Below, one piece after another: positions 1-9,400 of a DNA stretch of 64,000 nucleotides. The stretch comes from Wenyingzhuangia heitensis. Lineage in GTDB: Bacteria > Bacteroidota > Bacteroidia > Flavobacteriales > Flavobacteriaceae. The DNA lies in NCBI RefSeq assembly GCF_011762155.1, contig NZ_JAASQL010000004.1:1-64000 (forward strand). Reading direction: 5' to 3'. A program made the position numbers and the translations under genes. The notes beneath the pieces were generated by a model, which saw only the letters and a list, made by a program, of their open reading frames with translations, was not told where the DNA came from and searched no databases. The stretch's first letter is position 1. Each line of letters opens with the position of its first letter.

Positions 1-48
1 AATGAGCTAATGGGATACGATACGTTAGGCATCTATCTCTATAAATAA
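1..48 (+). CDS. possible 3' end of an upstream gene (partial)
   Basis: Frame 1 is open from the window edge and ends with TAA at 46-48. It gives a 15-residue tail ending in LGIYLYK. The tail is too short to identify. It is offered only because the residue composition is plausible for a protein end and no other feature explains the edge. The following 160 bases before the regulator's stop codon are very AT-rich and show no clear hairpin terminator. Confidence 0.25.
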   Translation, partial: NELMGYDTLGIYLYK

Positions 49-210
49 CTCTAATTAAGACTGGTATTTACTCTATTATTTATTAATAGAATATTAATCT
101 AATATTTAAAGTTAATTATAACTCAGAATATATGCCTTGTAAATAAAAATGTTACCTGGTGTTATTGTTGACTAAAAGTTAATTTTTTATTATTATAAGT
201 GATTAATCTA

Positions 211-1716
211 TTAAGCATTAGTTTTAGATACTTGATTATAAGCAGTTTTTAGTTTTTTGATTACTTGTATTATCTCGTCATCATTTAAATGACCATAGCC
301 TAAACGAATAGCACATGTGCTTTTGTTTTGGTACAAAATAGTTTTTGGTAAAAACAAATCCATTTTTTCAGCTTTTTCAGCTAGTTTTATTAATGAAATT
401 TCAGGATGAAAATTTAACCATACTGCAAGACCTCCTGAGGGTATATTCCATTGTGCTATTTCTTTAAAATGTTTAGATAACAAATTGCACAATGAATCCC
501 TTCTTTGCTTATATATAAAGATGTTTTTTTTCATGAGACGATATATTTCACCCTCATTAATTAACTCAGACAACATTTGTTCTTGTATTAAATCGCCTTG
601 TTTATCTAATAATTGTAAATAGTTATTAGCTTCTGAAATTAAGTTTTGAGGAGCAATTACAAAACCTGTTTGAAAACTTGGAAATAAAGACTGTCCAAGT
701 TTTCCTAAATAAATTACGACACCGTTAATATCAGCACTTGCCATGGGTAACATTGCAGAACCTTCAAATTGAAAATCATAATCGTAATCATCTTCAATTA
801 TAGCAAATTCGTATTCTTTGGCAAGTTGTAATAATTCTAAACGACGTTCTGCATTTAAAGTCACTCCTGTTGGATAATCTCTATGTGCACATACATATAC
901 ACATCTAATGCTTTGCTTTTTGAATTTTTTTTTGATATAGGTAACATTTATACCATTTTTATCTACTGGAATTGTTTTTATCTTTGCACCAGCTTGTTGA
1001 AAAATCATGTTAGCAGCATAATTACTCATATCTCCTACCAACACAATATCATCTTGTTTTATTAATAACTGAGATACAATATATAAGCTCATTTCTGTAC
1101 TTCGTGTACTAATGATACTTTTAGGAGTTATATGAAAACCTCTAGTTGCATTTAAATAATTACACAATTGTGTTTGAAACAAAGAATAAGAAAATTCGTT
1201 ATATCTATTCCATTTTTGGATTAATGTCTTTCGTTTCATTGCTGCACTATACCATCTTGAAAATTGATGTACTGGATGTAGTCGTAAATCAGGATTTCCA
1301 TCGTTTATAGTATAATTTGCTTTTGTTTGTTGTATTGTAGATGCTAAATGAAAAGATTTTTGAAATGGAAAACCTGTGGTTTCTGCATATTTGTAAGCTT
1401 GATTTACTTGTAATGAGTTTGCTCTTATCTTTGCTGTCTTAAGTTCTGGTTCTAAAACAAATGTCCCTTTGTTGGGGATTATTTCTACCCAACCTTGAGA
1501 AGCTAACTCTTCATAAACAGCTACTGCTGTATTTCTATGAATTTTTAATATTTGGCTAAGCACACGTGTTCCAGGAAGTATGGCTCCTTTGGTTAAATAC
1601 CTGCGTTGTATTACGTTAATTATTTTTTGTGAGATTTGAATATATACAGGTTGAGTTAAAGATTTATCAAAATCTATCAATTGCTTAAAAAGGAGATTAA
1701 CCGGACTATCTTTCAT
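211..1716 (-). CDS. MocR/PdxR-type transcriptional regulator (GntR HTH fused to aminotransferase-like PLP domain)
   Basis: This 501-residue protein has an N-terminal winged helix of the GntR type (about residues 20-95; RNTAVAVYEELASQGW and a KGTFVLEP wing). A long class I aminotransferase fold follows (about 130-490). The PLP-binding pieces are visible: the EDDYDYDF stretch, and YLGKLGQSLFPSF with the candidate Schiff-base lysine at K339. Proteins of this build (PdxR, GabR, TauR) bind PLP plus an amino compound and control adjacent, usually divergent, genes. Here the divergent neighbour is a TonB receptor followed by bioB. The effector is unknown. Because the biotin pathway has amine intermediates made by PLP enzymes, a biotin-related ligand is a reasonable guess, but pyridoxal or another amine is equally possible. 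Start ATG at 1716; operator-like repeats overlap its first codons. Confidence 0.9.
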   Translation of the reverse strand: MKDSPVNLLFKQLIDFDKSLTQPVYIQISQKIINVIQRRYLTKGAILPGTRVLSQILKIHRNTAVAVYEELASQGWVEIIPNKGTFVLEPELKTAKIRANSLQVNQAYKYAETTGFPFQKSFHLASTIQQTKANYTINDGNPDLRLHPVHQFSRWYSAAMKRKTLIQKWNRYNEFSYSLFQTQLCNYLNATRGFHITPKSIISTRSTEMSLYIVSQLLIKQDDIVLVGDMSNYAANMIFQQAGAKIKTIPVDKNGINVTYIKKKFKKQSIRCVYVCAHRDYPTGVTLNAERRLELLQLAKEYEFAIIEDDYDYDFQFEGSAMLPMASADINGVVIYLGKLGQSLFPSFQTGFVIAPQNLISEANNYLQLLDKQGDLIQEQMLSELINEGEIYRLMKKNIFIYKQRRDSLCNLLSKHFKEIAQWNIPSGGLAVWLNFHPEISLIKLAEKAEKMDLFLPKTILYQNKSTCAIRLGYGHLNDDEIIQVIKKLKTAYNQVSKTNA

Positions 1717-1752
1717 CTTTGTACTGGACTATTTGTATCGTCCGGAAAGTTA
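1701..1752. promoter_or_regulatory. candidate MocR operator: repeated GGACTAT elements in the divergent promoter region
   Basis: GGACTAT occurs at 1703-1709 and again at 1726-1732, exactly 23 bases apart. An inverted copy, ATCGTCC, lies at 1737-1743. The second and third copies form a near-perfect palindrome around TTGT (1726-1743). The outer copies extend to CCGGAC (1701-1706) and GTCCGG (1740-1745), also an inverted pair. A near-consensus -7 element for the regulator gene, TAACTTTC on the minus strand, lies at 1745-1752, so the repeats sit just downstream of it and overlap the regulator's start codon. Direct plus inverted repeats in a divergent region are the usual target layout for MocR proteins. 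Assignment to this regulator is inference. Confidence 0.55.
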
Positions 1753-1783
1753 CGAGTTTTGCACCGTATTTAAAATCCTATAC

Positions 1784-3607
1784 ATGAAAATTAAGATTAC
1801 TTTAATAATTACATTATTATTTTCTGCTACACAAGTAGAAGCGCAAGAAACCTCTATTGAAAGAGATGTTTTAAAAGAAGTTACTATTACATCTACAAGA
1901 ATAGATTTACCATTCAAAGAACATTCTAGAACTATAGATGTAATTTCATCTGATGATATAAAAAATAGTGCAGCTACTAATGTTGCCGATTTATTACAAC
2001 AAGTAGCAGGTGTTGATATTAGAAGAAGTGGAACAGGAGGAGGAAATGCAGATTTATATATCAGAGGTGGAGGATTTGACCAAACTTTACTTTTAATTGA
2101 TGGTATTAAAATGGATGATTCTCAAACAGGTCATCATACCCTAAATGCTGCTATACCAATTGAAATGATTGAAAGAATTGAAGTTGTAAAAGGACCTGCA
2201 GCTAGGGTTTTTGGTCAAAATGCATTTACTGGAGCTATAAATATTGTAACTAAAAAGAAATTAAAAAGTGTTGCTACTGTAAATATTGAGGCAGGTTCTT
2301 TTGGACAAGTAAATAGTTCTGTTACGTTTGGAGAAGAATATGAAAACACATCTTTTATTGGGCATGTTAGTGCATTAACTTCAGATGGTTATAGATACAA
2401 CACAGATTATGAAAATAAAAATTATGTGTTAAAAGGAGTTTTTAACAAGAAGAATCAACCAATTGAAGTAATTGCGACTTTTCTTGATAAAAATTATGGA
2501 GCCAATGGATTTTATTCAATTGAATCGGCTACAGAACAATATGAAGAAACACAAAGTAGTTTGATAGGTGCAACGACTACTTTTAAATCGGGGAATTTAA
2601 AAATAACTCCTAGGTTATATTGGAAAAGAGGACAAGATGAGTATCTGTATATAAGAGATAATCCTAGTGTTTATAGAAACTTACATATAACTCATAAAGT
2701 AGGTTTGGAAACAAATGCTTCTTATACTTCAGATCTTGGAGTTACAGGTTTAGGGGTTGATATTTCTAGAGTATTTATTAGTAGTAATAATTTAGGAAAT
2801 AGAAATAGAACTATGGTAAATTTATTTTTAGAACACCGTTTTAAACTATTAGATGATAAATTAGATATAACACCAGGTGTTGCAGTTACTTATTTTTCTG
2901 ATTTTAAGTTCTTTGCATTTCCTGGAATAGATATAGGGTATGAATTGTTAGACAATTTAAAAATATATGGAAATGTAGGAGTTACTTATAGAATACCGAC
3001 GTATACCGATTTATTCTATAACTCACCAACATCGAGTGGAAACTCTAATTTAGAACCAGAAGAAGCTTTTGCACAAGAAATAGGACTAAAGTATAACTCA
3101 GGAGTATTTACAGCTTCTATGGCTATTTTTAATAGAGATGCTTCTAATTTAATTGATTATATAAGACCTGATACATCAACTTCTATATATACAGCAACAA
3201 ATATTACAGAAGTCAATACAAAAGGTTTAGAACTAAATACGGATTACCGTTTTAAAATAAAAGAGTTTGATCAAATATTATCTTTGGGCTATACTTTTTT
3301 AGATGATGATATTTTACATGAAAATAAAGAGTTGTCCCGTTATTCTTTAAACACTTTAAAACATCAATTCATAACTCGTTTCTCAAGTAGATTATTTAAG
3401 AATGTAAGTCAGAATATTATTTATAAACATGCAGAACGATCTGTAGGGACAAGTTATAATGTTTGGGATGCTTCTATTATTGTAGATATCCAAAAAGTTA
3501 GTTTTACGGTTACGGCAAATAATATTTTTAATGCAGACTATATAGAGTCTGGTTTTGTACCCATGCCCCCAAGTAATGTGTTATTTGGTTTGCGTTATAG
3601 TTTTTAA
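1784..3607 (+). CDS. TonB-dependent outer membrane receptor (BtuB-like)
   Basis: A 607-residue outer membrane receptor. The signal peptide spans about residues 1-20 (MKIKITLI to TQVEA). A TonB-box-like EVTITSTR follows, then a plug domain (about 30-165; VADLLQQVAGVDIRRSGTG, RGGGFDQTLLLIDG, IERIEVVKGPAARVFG) and a beta barrel ending in a terminal phenylalanine (LRYSF). The start at 1784 is chosen because it places the signal peptide at the N-terminus; a start at 1733 would add 17 unlikely residues. It lies 13 bases upstream of bioB on the same strand and is divergent from the MocR regulator. This suggests a vitamin or precursor substrate, possibly biotin, under control of that regulator. Cobalamin and siderophores are alternatives, since the family resembles BtuB in size. 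Confidence 0.88.
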   Translation: MKIKITLIITLLFSATQVEAQETSIERDVLKEVTITSTRIDLPFKEHSRTIDVISSDDIKNSAATNVADLLQQVAGVDIRRSGTGGGNADLYIRGGGFDQTLLLIDGIKMDDSQTGHHTLNAAIPIEMIERIEVVKGPAARVFGQNAFTGAINIVTKKKLKSVATVNIEAGSFGQVNSSVTFGEEYENTSFIGHVSALTSDGYRYNTDYENKNYVLKGVFNKKNQPIEVIATFLDKNYGANGFYSIESATEQYEETQSSLIGATTTFKSGNLKITPRLYWKRGQDEYLYIRDNPSVYRNLHITHKVGLETNASYTSDLGVTGLGVDISRVFISSNNLGNRNRTMVNLFLEHRFKLLDDKLDITPGVAVTYFSDFKFFAFPGIDIGYELLDNLKIYGNVGVTYRIPTYTDLFYNSPTSSGNSNLEPEEAFAQEIGLKYNSGVFTASMAIFNRDASNLIDYIRPDTSTSIYTATNITEVNTKGLELNTDYRFKIKEFDQILSLGYTFLDDDILHENKELSRYSLNTLKHQFITRFSSRLFKNVSQNIIYKHAERSVGTSYNVWDASIIVDIQKVSFTVTANNIFNADYIESGFVPMPPSNVLFGLRYSF

Positions 3608-3620
3608 AATAAATGTATTT

Positions 3621-4730
3621 ATGAGTGAAGTAAGACACAATTGGACAAAAGAAGAAATTCTTGAAATATATAACAAACCATTAATGGAGCTTTTGTATGA
3701 AGCTGCCACTGTTCATAGAGTTCATCATGAACCTAATGAAGTTCAGGTATCTACCTTATTATCTATAAAAACAGGGGGATGTTCTGAAGATTGTGGGTAC
3801 TGTCCACAAGCAGCAAGATATCATACAGATATTGAAGGAAATGAGTTAATGCCCGTTCAACAAGTAAAAGCACAAGCTTTAAGAGCTAAAGCATCTGGCT
3901 CTTCTAGAGTTTGTATGGGGGCATCTTGGAGAAATGTAAAAGATGGACCTGAATTTGATGAAGTTTTAGAAATGGTAAGAACCATTAATAAATTGGACAT
4001 GGAAGTTTGTTGTACGTTAGGAATGGTTACCGAAAATCAAGCACAACGTTTGGCAGAAGCTGGTTTGTATGCATATAATCATAATTTAGATTCATCAGAA
4101 GAATATTACAAAGAAGTAATTTCGACAAGAGGATATCAAGATAGATTAGATACGATTGACAATGTTAGAAAAACAAACGTAACCGTTTGTTCTGGTGGTA
4201 TTATTGGAATGGGAGAATCTACAGAAGATAGAGCAGGAATGTTAGTTGCCTTATCATCCTTAAATCCTCAGCCAGAATCTACACCTATTAATGCACTGGT
4301 AGCAGTAGAAGGGACACCTTTAGAAGATCAGCAACCTGTTGAGATTTGGGATATGATTAGAATGGTTGCAACGACTAGAATTGTATTGCCAGAAACACAA
4401 GTAAGATTGTCTGCAGGTAGAACACAAATGAGTCAAGAAGGGCAAGCATTCTGTTTCTTTGCAGGAGCCAATTCTATTTTTGCAGGAGATAAATTATTAA
4501 CAACTCCAAACCCTGATGTTAATGAGGATATGAAGTTATTTGCAAAATTAGGATTAAATGCCATGAAACCATTTACCAAAAAGGTACAACCAAAATCTGT
4601 AGATGCAGTAGATTCTGAATACCAATCTTTGGGAGAAAATCCTAAATGGACAAGACCAGAACATAAAATTGCTAAAAACGAAGAAGCAAAACAAAAAGCA
4701 AAAGAGATTAGAGCTGCTGAGAAAGCATAA
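3621..4730 (+). CDS. bioB: biotin synthase (radical SAM)
   Basis: Biotin synthase inserts sulfur into dethiobiotin, the last step of biotin synthesis. The radical-SAM cluster ligands are C54, C58 and C61 in GGCSEDCGYCPQ. Other BioB signatures are SSRVCMGASWR, EVCCTLGM, YNHNLDSS and the arginine-containing RLSAGRTQMS. The 369-residue length slightly exceeds the E. coli enzyme because of a lysine/glutamate-rich tail (KNEEAKQKAKEIRAAEKA). The ATG at 3621 gives the conserved N-terminus; the frame is open further upstream but only across the end of the receptor gene. It is probably cotranscribed with the TonB receptor, and a strong terminator follows. No other biotin synthesis gene is in the window. 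Confidence 0.97.
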   Translation: MSEVRHNWTKEEILEIYNKPLMELLYEAATVHRVHHEPNEVQVSTLLSIKTGGCSEDCGYCPQAARYHTDIEGNELMPVQQVKAQALRAKASGSSRVCMGASWRNVKDGPEFDEVLEMVRTINKLDMEVCCTLGMVTENQAQRLAEAGLYAYNHNLDSSEEYYKEVISTRGYQDRLDTIDNVRKTNVTVCSGGIIGMGESTEDRAGMLVALSSLNPQPESTPINALVAVEGTPLEDQQPVEIWDMIRMVATTRIVLPETQVRLSAGRTQMSQEGQAFCFFAGANSIFAGDKLLTTPNPDVNEDMKLFAKLGLNAMKPFTKKVQPKSVDAVDSEYQSLGENPKWTRPEHKIAKNEEAKQKAKEIRAAEKA

Positions 4731-4750
4731 AATTTAAGTAATAGATTAAG

Positions 4751-4787
4751 AAAAAACTCGTAGAATTAATTTTCTACGAGTTTTTTT
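4751..4787. terminator. bidirectional intrinsic terminator between bioB and glpD
   Basis: A perfect 14-bp stem (4752-4765 with 4772-4785, ACTCGTAGAA core) is flanked by A and T runs. It serves the convergent genes bioB and glpD and reaches the glpD stop codon. Confidence 0.85.
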
Positions 4788-6327
4788 AGTTTAATAAATA
4801 TTGTTGTGCTAATTTTTTAAAACTAGTAATTTGTTGTTTTTTCCAATCCTCACTTTTAATTAATTGTTCTTGTAATATAGCTGCTACAACTTCTACAGAT
4901 TCTATGCTTGCTTTAGCATCTAAAAATAATAAACGAATTCTTCTAGCTAAAATATCCTCTATAGTTTTAGCATCTTCTTTTAAAATAGCCCAAACAATTT
5001 GTGCTTTGATAAAAGGATAATTAGGGTGAATTTTTTCTTTCAATTCAGGTTTTTCTTCTGCTAGTTTTCTAATTAATTTGGCATCAGTTCCATAAATACC
5101 TAAAGGATTTATTTCAGGTTTTTGTTTGCTGTGACCGTGAATATTTAAAAATTCAGTTTCCGATTTAATAAAAGGAATTACAGCAACCATAGTTGCTTTA
5201 TCCACAACATCTTCAGCCATTTTTCTATAAGTCGTCCATTTTCCACCAGCAATACTAATCAATCCACTTTTGCTAACTTCAATTACATGTTCTCTAGAAA
5301 TTTCTGCTGTATCTTCTGCATTTCCATTTTTAACCAAAGGACGTAAACCTACAAATACACTTTTTACGTCTTTTTTGGTAGGGTTTTTAGTTAAATACTT
5401 TGCTGTATGTGTTAGTAAAAAATCAACTTCTTTATCTTTAGGTAAAGGTTCGTAAGAGTATTTGCTAACAGGAGTATCTGTAGTTCCGATAATAATTTTA
5501 TCATGCCAAGGAACGGCAAACAAAACTCTACCATCTTCTGTTTCAGGAATCATAATAGCAGTGTTACTGGGTAAAAAACTTTTATCTAACACAATATGTA
5601 CCCCTTGACTACTTGTCATTATTTTAGGAGTTGTCTTGTGATCTTGTTGTCTAATGGTATCAGAAAAAACACCTGTAGCATTGATAACTGATTTTGCTTG
5701 AATAGCATAGGTTTTTAATGTGTTTGTGTCTTTAATAATAGCTCCGTCTATCAACCCTGCTAAGTTTTTGGTAAAATCTATAAACTCTGTGTAGTTCAAA
5801 ACAGTAGCTCCTTGTTCTTTGGCGGTCTGCATCATGTTGATAAGCAATCGAGTATCATCAAACTGACCATCGTGATAAATAACACCACCACGCAATCCCT
5901 TTTGACTAACGGTGGGAATGTAGTTAATTGTTTCTTCTTTAGATAAAAATTCAGAATCACCAAAACCTTCTTTTCCGGCCAACCAATCGTATAATTTTAA
6001 TCCAATTCCGTAAAATGGACTTTCCCACCAATCGTAGGTAGGTACTACAAATTTTAAATCGTGAACAATATGTGGAGCATTTCTTTTTAGAATAGCACGC
6101 TCTTTTAAAGCTTCTAAAACCAAAGAAAAATTTCCTTGTTGTAAATACCTAACTCCACCATGAATTAGTTTGGTGCTTTTGCTAGAAGTTCCTTTTCCAT
6201 AATCTTCTTTTTCTACTAATAAAGTTTTGTAGCCTCTAGAAGCAGCATCAATAGCAGCTCCTATTCCTGTGGCACCACCACCAATAATTAAGATATCCCA
6301 ATGTGTGTTTTCAAGTTTTTCTTTCAT
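4786..6327 (-). CDS. glpD: aerobic glycerol-3-phosphate dehydrogenase (FAD)
   Basis: This flavoenzyme oxidises glycerol-3-phosphate to dihydroxyacetone phosphate at the inner membrane and passes electrons to the quinone pool. The 513-residue sequence has an N-terminal FAD-binding Rossmann motif (IIGGGATGIGAA), the GlpD signature KLIHGGVRYLQQGN, a glycine-rich IAGGKWTTYRKMAEDV, and the C-terminal helical domain of the family (about 390-510). It is a single gene; glpK and glpF are not nearby. It converges on bioB across a shared terminator. A near-consensus -7 element (TACCTTTA) lies upstream on the minus strand. The assignment is secure. Confidence 0.95.
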   Translation of the reverse strand: MKEKLENTHWDILIIGGGATGIGAAIDAASRGYKTLLVEKEDYGKGTSSKSTKLIHGGVRYLQQGNFSLVLEALKERAILKRNAPHIVHDLKFVVPTYDWWESPFYGIGLKLYDWLAGKEGFGDSEFLSKEETINYIPTVSQKGLRGGVIYHDGQFDDTRLLINMMQTAKEQGATVLNYTEFIDFTKNLAGLIDGAIIKDTNTLKTYAIQAKSVINATGVFSDTIRQQDHKTTPKIMTSSQGVHIVLDKSFLPSNTAIMIPETEDGRVLFAVPWHDKIIIGTTDTPVSKYSYEPLPKDKEVDFLLTHTAKYLTKNPTKKDVKSVFVGLRPLVKNGNAEDTAEISREHVIEVSKSGLISIAGGKWTTYRKMAEDVVDKATMVAVIPFIKSETEFLNIHGHSKQKPEINPLGIYGTDAKLIRKLAEEKPELKEKIHPNYPFIKAQIVWAILKEDAKTIEDILARRIRLLFLDAKASIESVEVVAAILQEQLIKSEDWKKQQITSFKKLAQQYLLN

Positions 6328-6457
6328 AGTAATAAGTTATGATGGTTGTTTTAAAGGTACTATAATTATCAGTTGATAACTATTTTGTTTGCATGTGAAA
6401 TCATCAATATTTTACGTGATATATTTTGTATTTTTAAAACTTCCCAAAACAACATAT

Positions 6458-9400
6458 ATGTACTTAATTTTTGATACAGAAACTACAGGTTTACCTAAAA
6501 GTTACAAAGCACCTATGACAGACACAGACAACTGGCCTAGATGTATACAAATAGCATGGCAGTTGCATGATGATATGGGGCGTGTTGTAGAACATGATAA
6601 TTTTATGGTACAACCAAATGGATTTAATATTCCGTTTGACTCTGAAAAAATTCATGGTATTTCTACAGAATTGGCTCAAGAACAAGGAATTTCTTTACAA
6701 GAAAGTTTAGAGCGATTTAATATCGTTTTGGGAAAAACTAAATTCTTAGTAGGACAAAATGTTACGTTTGATGTAAACATTATGGGGGCTGAATTTATTA
6801 GAGCTGGAATCACCCCAAATTTTAAAGCTTTTGAATTTGATAGTTTTGATTTAGAGACGTATAATTTTGGAACTAAGCCTCCCAAAAATCGTTCAATGGC
6901 TATTGATGATTTGTCTGAAGATGATAAAAATACATTGGGCATTTTAGATACCTGTACAGAAGTTACAGCTAGTATGTGTCAGTTACCAGGAGGTAGGGGA
7001 GGAAAATTTAAACTACCCACTTTAACAGAATTACATAATTATTTGTTTGGAGTTGGTTTTGGAGAAGCTCACAATGCAACTGCCGATGTGGAGGCAACTA
7101 CACGCTGTTTCTTTGAATTGATTAGAAAACAAGCATTTACTCAAGAGCAATTAGATGTAGATCCTAATTATTTTACAGAATTTAGAACTATAAATCCTAA
7201 ACCTTTTGACGTTATAGGTTTAAAACACTTAAACTTAAAAAAAGAAAGTGAAAAAATAAGAAAACGTCAATCAGAACAAGCAGGAGCTAAGGGTAAAGGA
7301 GTTAATGTAAAAGAAAGTTTAGCCAAGTTAGAAGATGTTTCTTTTGCACATTTACACAATCATACACAATATTCTATTTTACAATCTACTATAGAAATTG
7401 GAGCATTGGTGAACAATGCAGGTAAACACAATATGTCTGCTGTAGCTATGACAGATACAGGAAACATGATGGCATCTTTTCATTTTACCAATGCCGTTGC
7501 TGGTTATAATAATGGTATAAAAGCAAAAAGAGAAGAGGCAGAAGAAAAAGGTGAAGTATTTACTGATAAAGAATTGGTTCCTATTGTTGGTTGTGAATTT
7601 TTTGTTTGTGAAAATCATTTAGATAAAACTAAAAAAGACAACGGTTATCAAGTTGTTTTGTTAGCTAAAAACAGAAAAGGATATCAAAATTTGGCAAAAA
7701 TGTCATCTACAGCGTTTGTGGATGGGTTTTATTATGTGCCAAGAATTGATCGAAACATTATAGAACAATACAAAGAAGATGTTATAGCGTTAACGGGAAA
7801 TTTATATGGAGAAGTTCCTAGTAAAATTTTAAACGTTGGTGAAAAACAAGCTGAAGAGGCTTTAGTTTGGTGGAAAGAGCAGTTTGGAGATGACTTGTAC
7901 ATTGAAATGATGCGACATGGTCAAGAAGATGAAAATGTTGTGAATAAAGTCTTGCTAGAGTTTTCTGAAAAATATGATATAAAGATTGTTGCGACCAATA
8001 ATACTTTTTATATCAATCAAGAAGATGCCAATGCACATGATATTTTATTGTGTGTAAAAGATGGAGAAAAACAAGCCACTCCAATAGGTAGAGGTAGGGG
8101 GTATAGATATGGATTGCCTAACGATCAATATTACTTTAAAACTCCCGATGAAATGAAGGAGCTTTTTGTGGATGTGCCAGAAGCAATTAGTAATATTCAG
8201 GAATTGGTAGATAAAATTACTCCATTTACTTTGGCAAGTGATGTATTACTTCCTGCCTTTGATATTCCAGATCAGTTTAAAGATGTAAAGGATTTAGAGG
8301 ATAAAGGAAAAAGAGGAGAAAACAACTTTTTAGCGCATTTGGTGTATGAAGGAGCTAAAAAAAGATATGGGGAAATTACAGAGCCTATTAGAGAACGTTT
8401 AGATCTTGAATTAGATGTAATTGCCAAAACCGGATACCCTGGTTACTTCTTAATTGTAGAAGACTTTATTCGAGCAGCCCGTGAAATGGGTGTTTCTGTA
8501 GGACCTGGTCGTGGATCTGCAGCGGGTTCTGTAGCTGCTTATTGTTTATGGATAACCAATATTGATCCTATTCAGTACGATTTACTTTTTGAGAGATTCT
8601 TGAATCCGGAACGTATATCTATGCCTGATATTGATATTGATTTTGATGATGAAGGACGTGGTCGAGTAATTGATTATGTAATTGATAAGTATGGAGCCAA
8701 TCAAGTAGCTCAAATTATTACATACGGAACTATGGCAGCCAAATCTTCTATTAGAGATACTGCCAGAGTATTAGATTTACCTTTGTTTGAGGCCGATAGA
8801 ATTGCCAAGCTAATTCCGGGGATGAAACTGAAGAAAATTTTTGGATTAGACGATAAGGAATTAGCATCTAAACTACGATCCGAAGAAATAGAAATGGTAA
8901 ATGAGCTAAAACGCATTTCTGATGGGGATGGTTTAGAAGCAGAAACTATTAATAAAGCAAGAGTATTAGAGGGTTCCGTTCGTAACACAGGAATCCATGC
9001 CTGTGGAGTTATTATTACTCCAGATGATATTACAAAATTTGTTCCCGTTTCTGTAGCCAAAGATTCAGACATGTATGTTACTCAGTTTGACAACTCAGTG
9101 GTAGAAGATGCTGGACTGTTAAAAATGGACTTTTTGGGGCTAAAGACCCTTACTTTAATTAAGCATACTTGCCAAATTGTAAAAGCAAGACATGATGTAG
9201 ATTTAGATCCAGAGGCTTTTCCTATTGATGATTTAAAAACATATGAGTTGTTCCAAAGAGGAGAAACGGTTGGGATTTTTCAATATGAATCACCTGGAAT
9301 GCAAAAATACATGCGTGAATTAAAGCCGACAGTTTTTGCGGATTTAATTGCGATGAATGCCTTGTACAGACCAGGACCTTTAGAATATATTCCAAGTTTT

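Noticed and set aside
883-1065. Short open frame on the plus strand inside the MocR gene
   Set aside because: It lies within a well-supported gene on the other strand and has the cysteine/phenylalanine/tyrosine-rich composition of antisense sequence.
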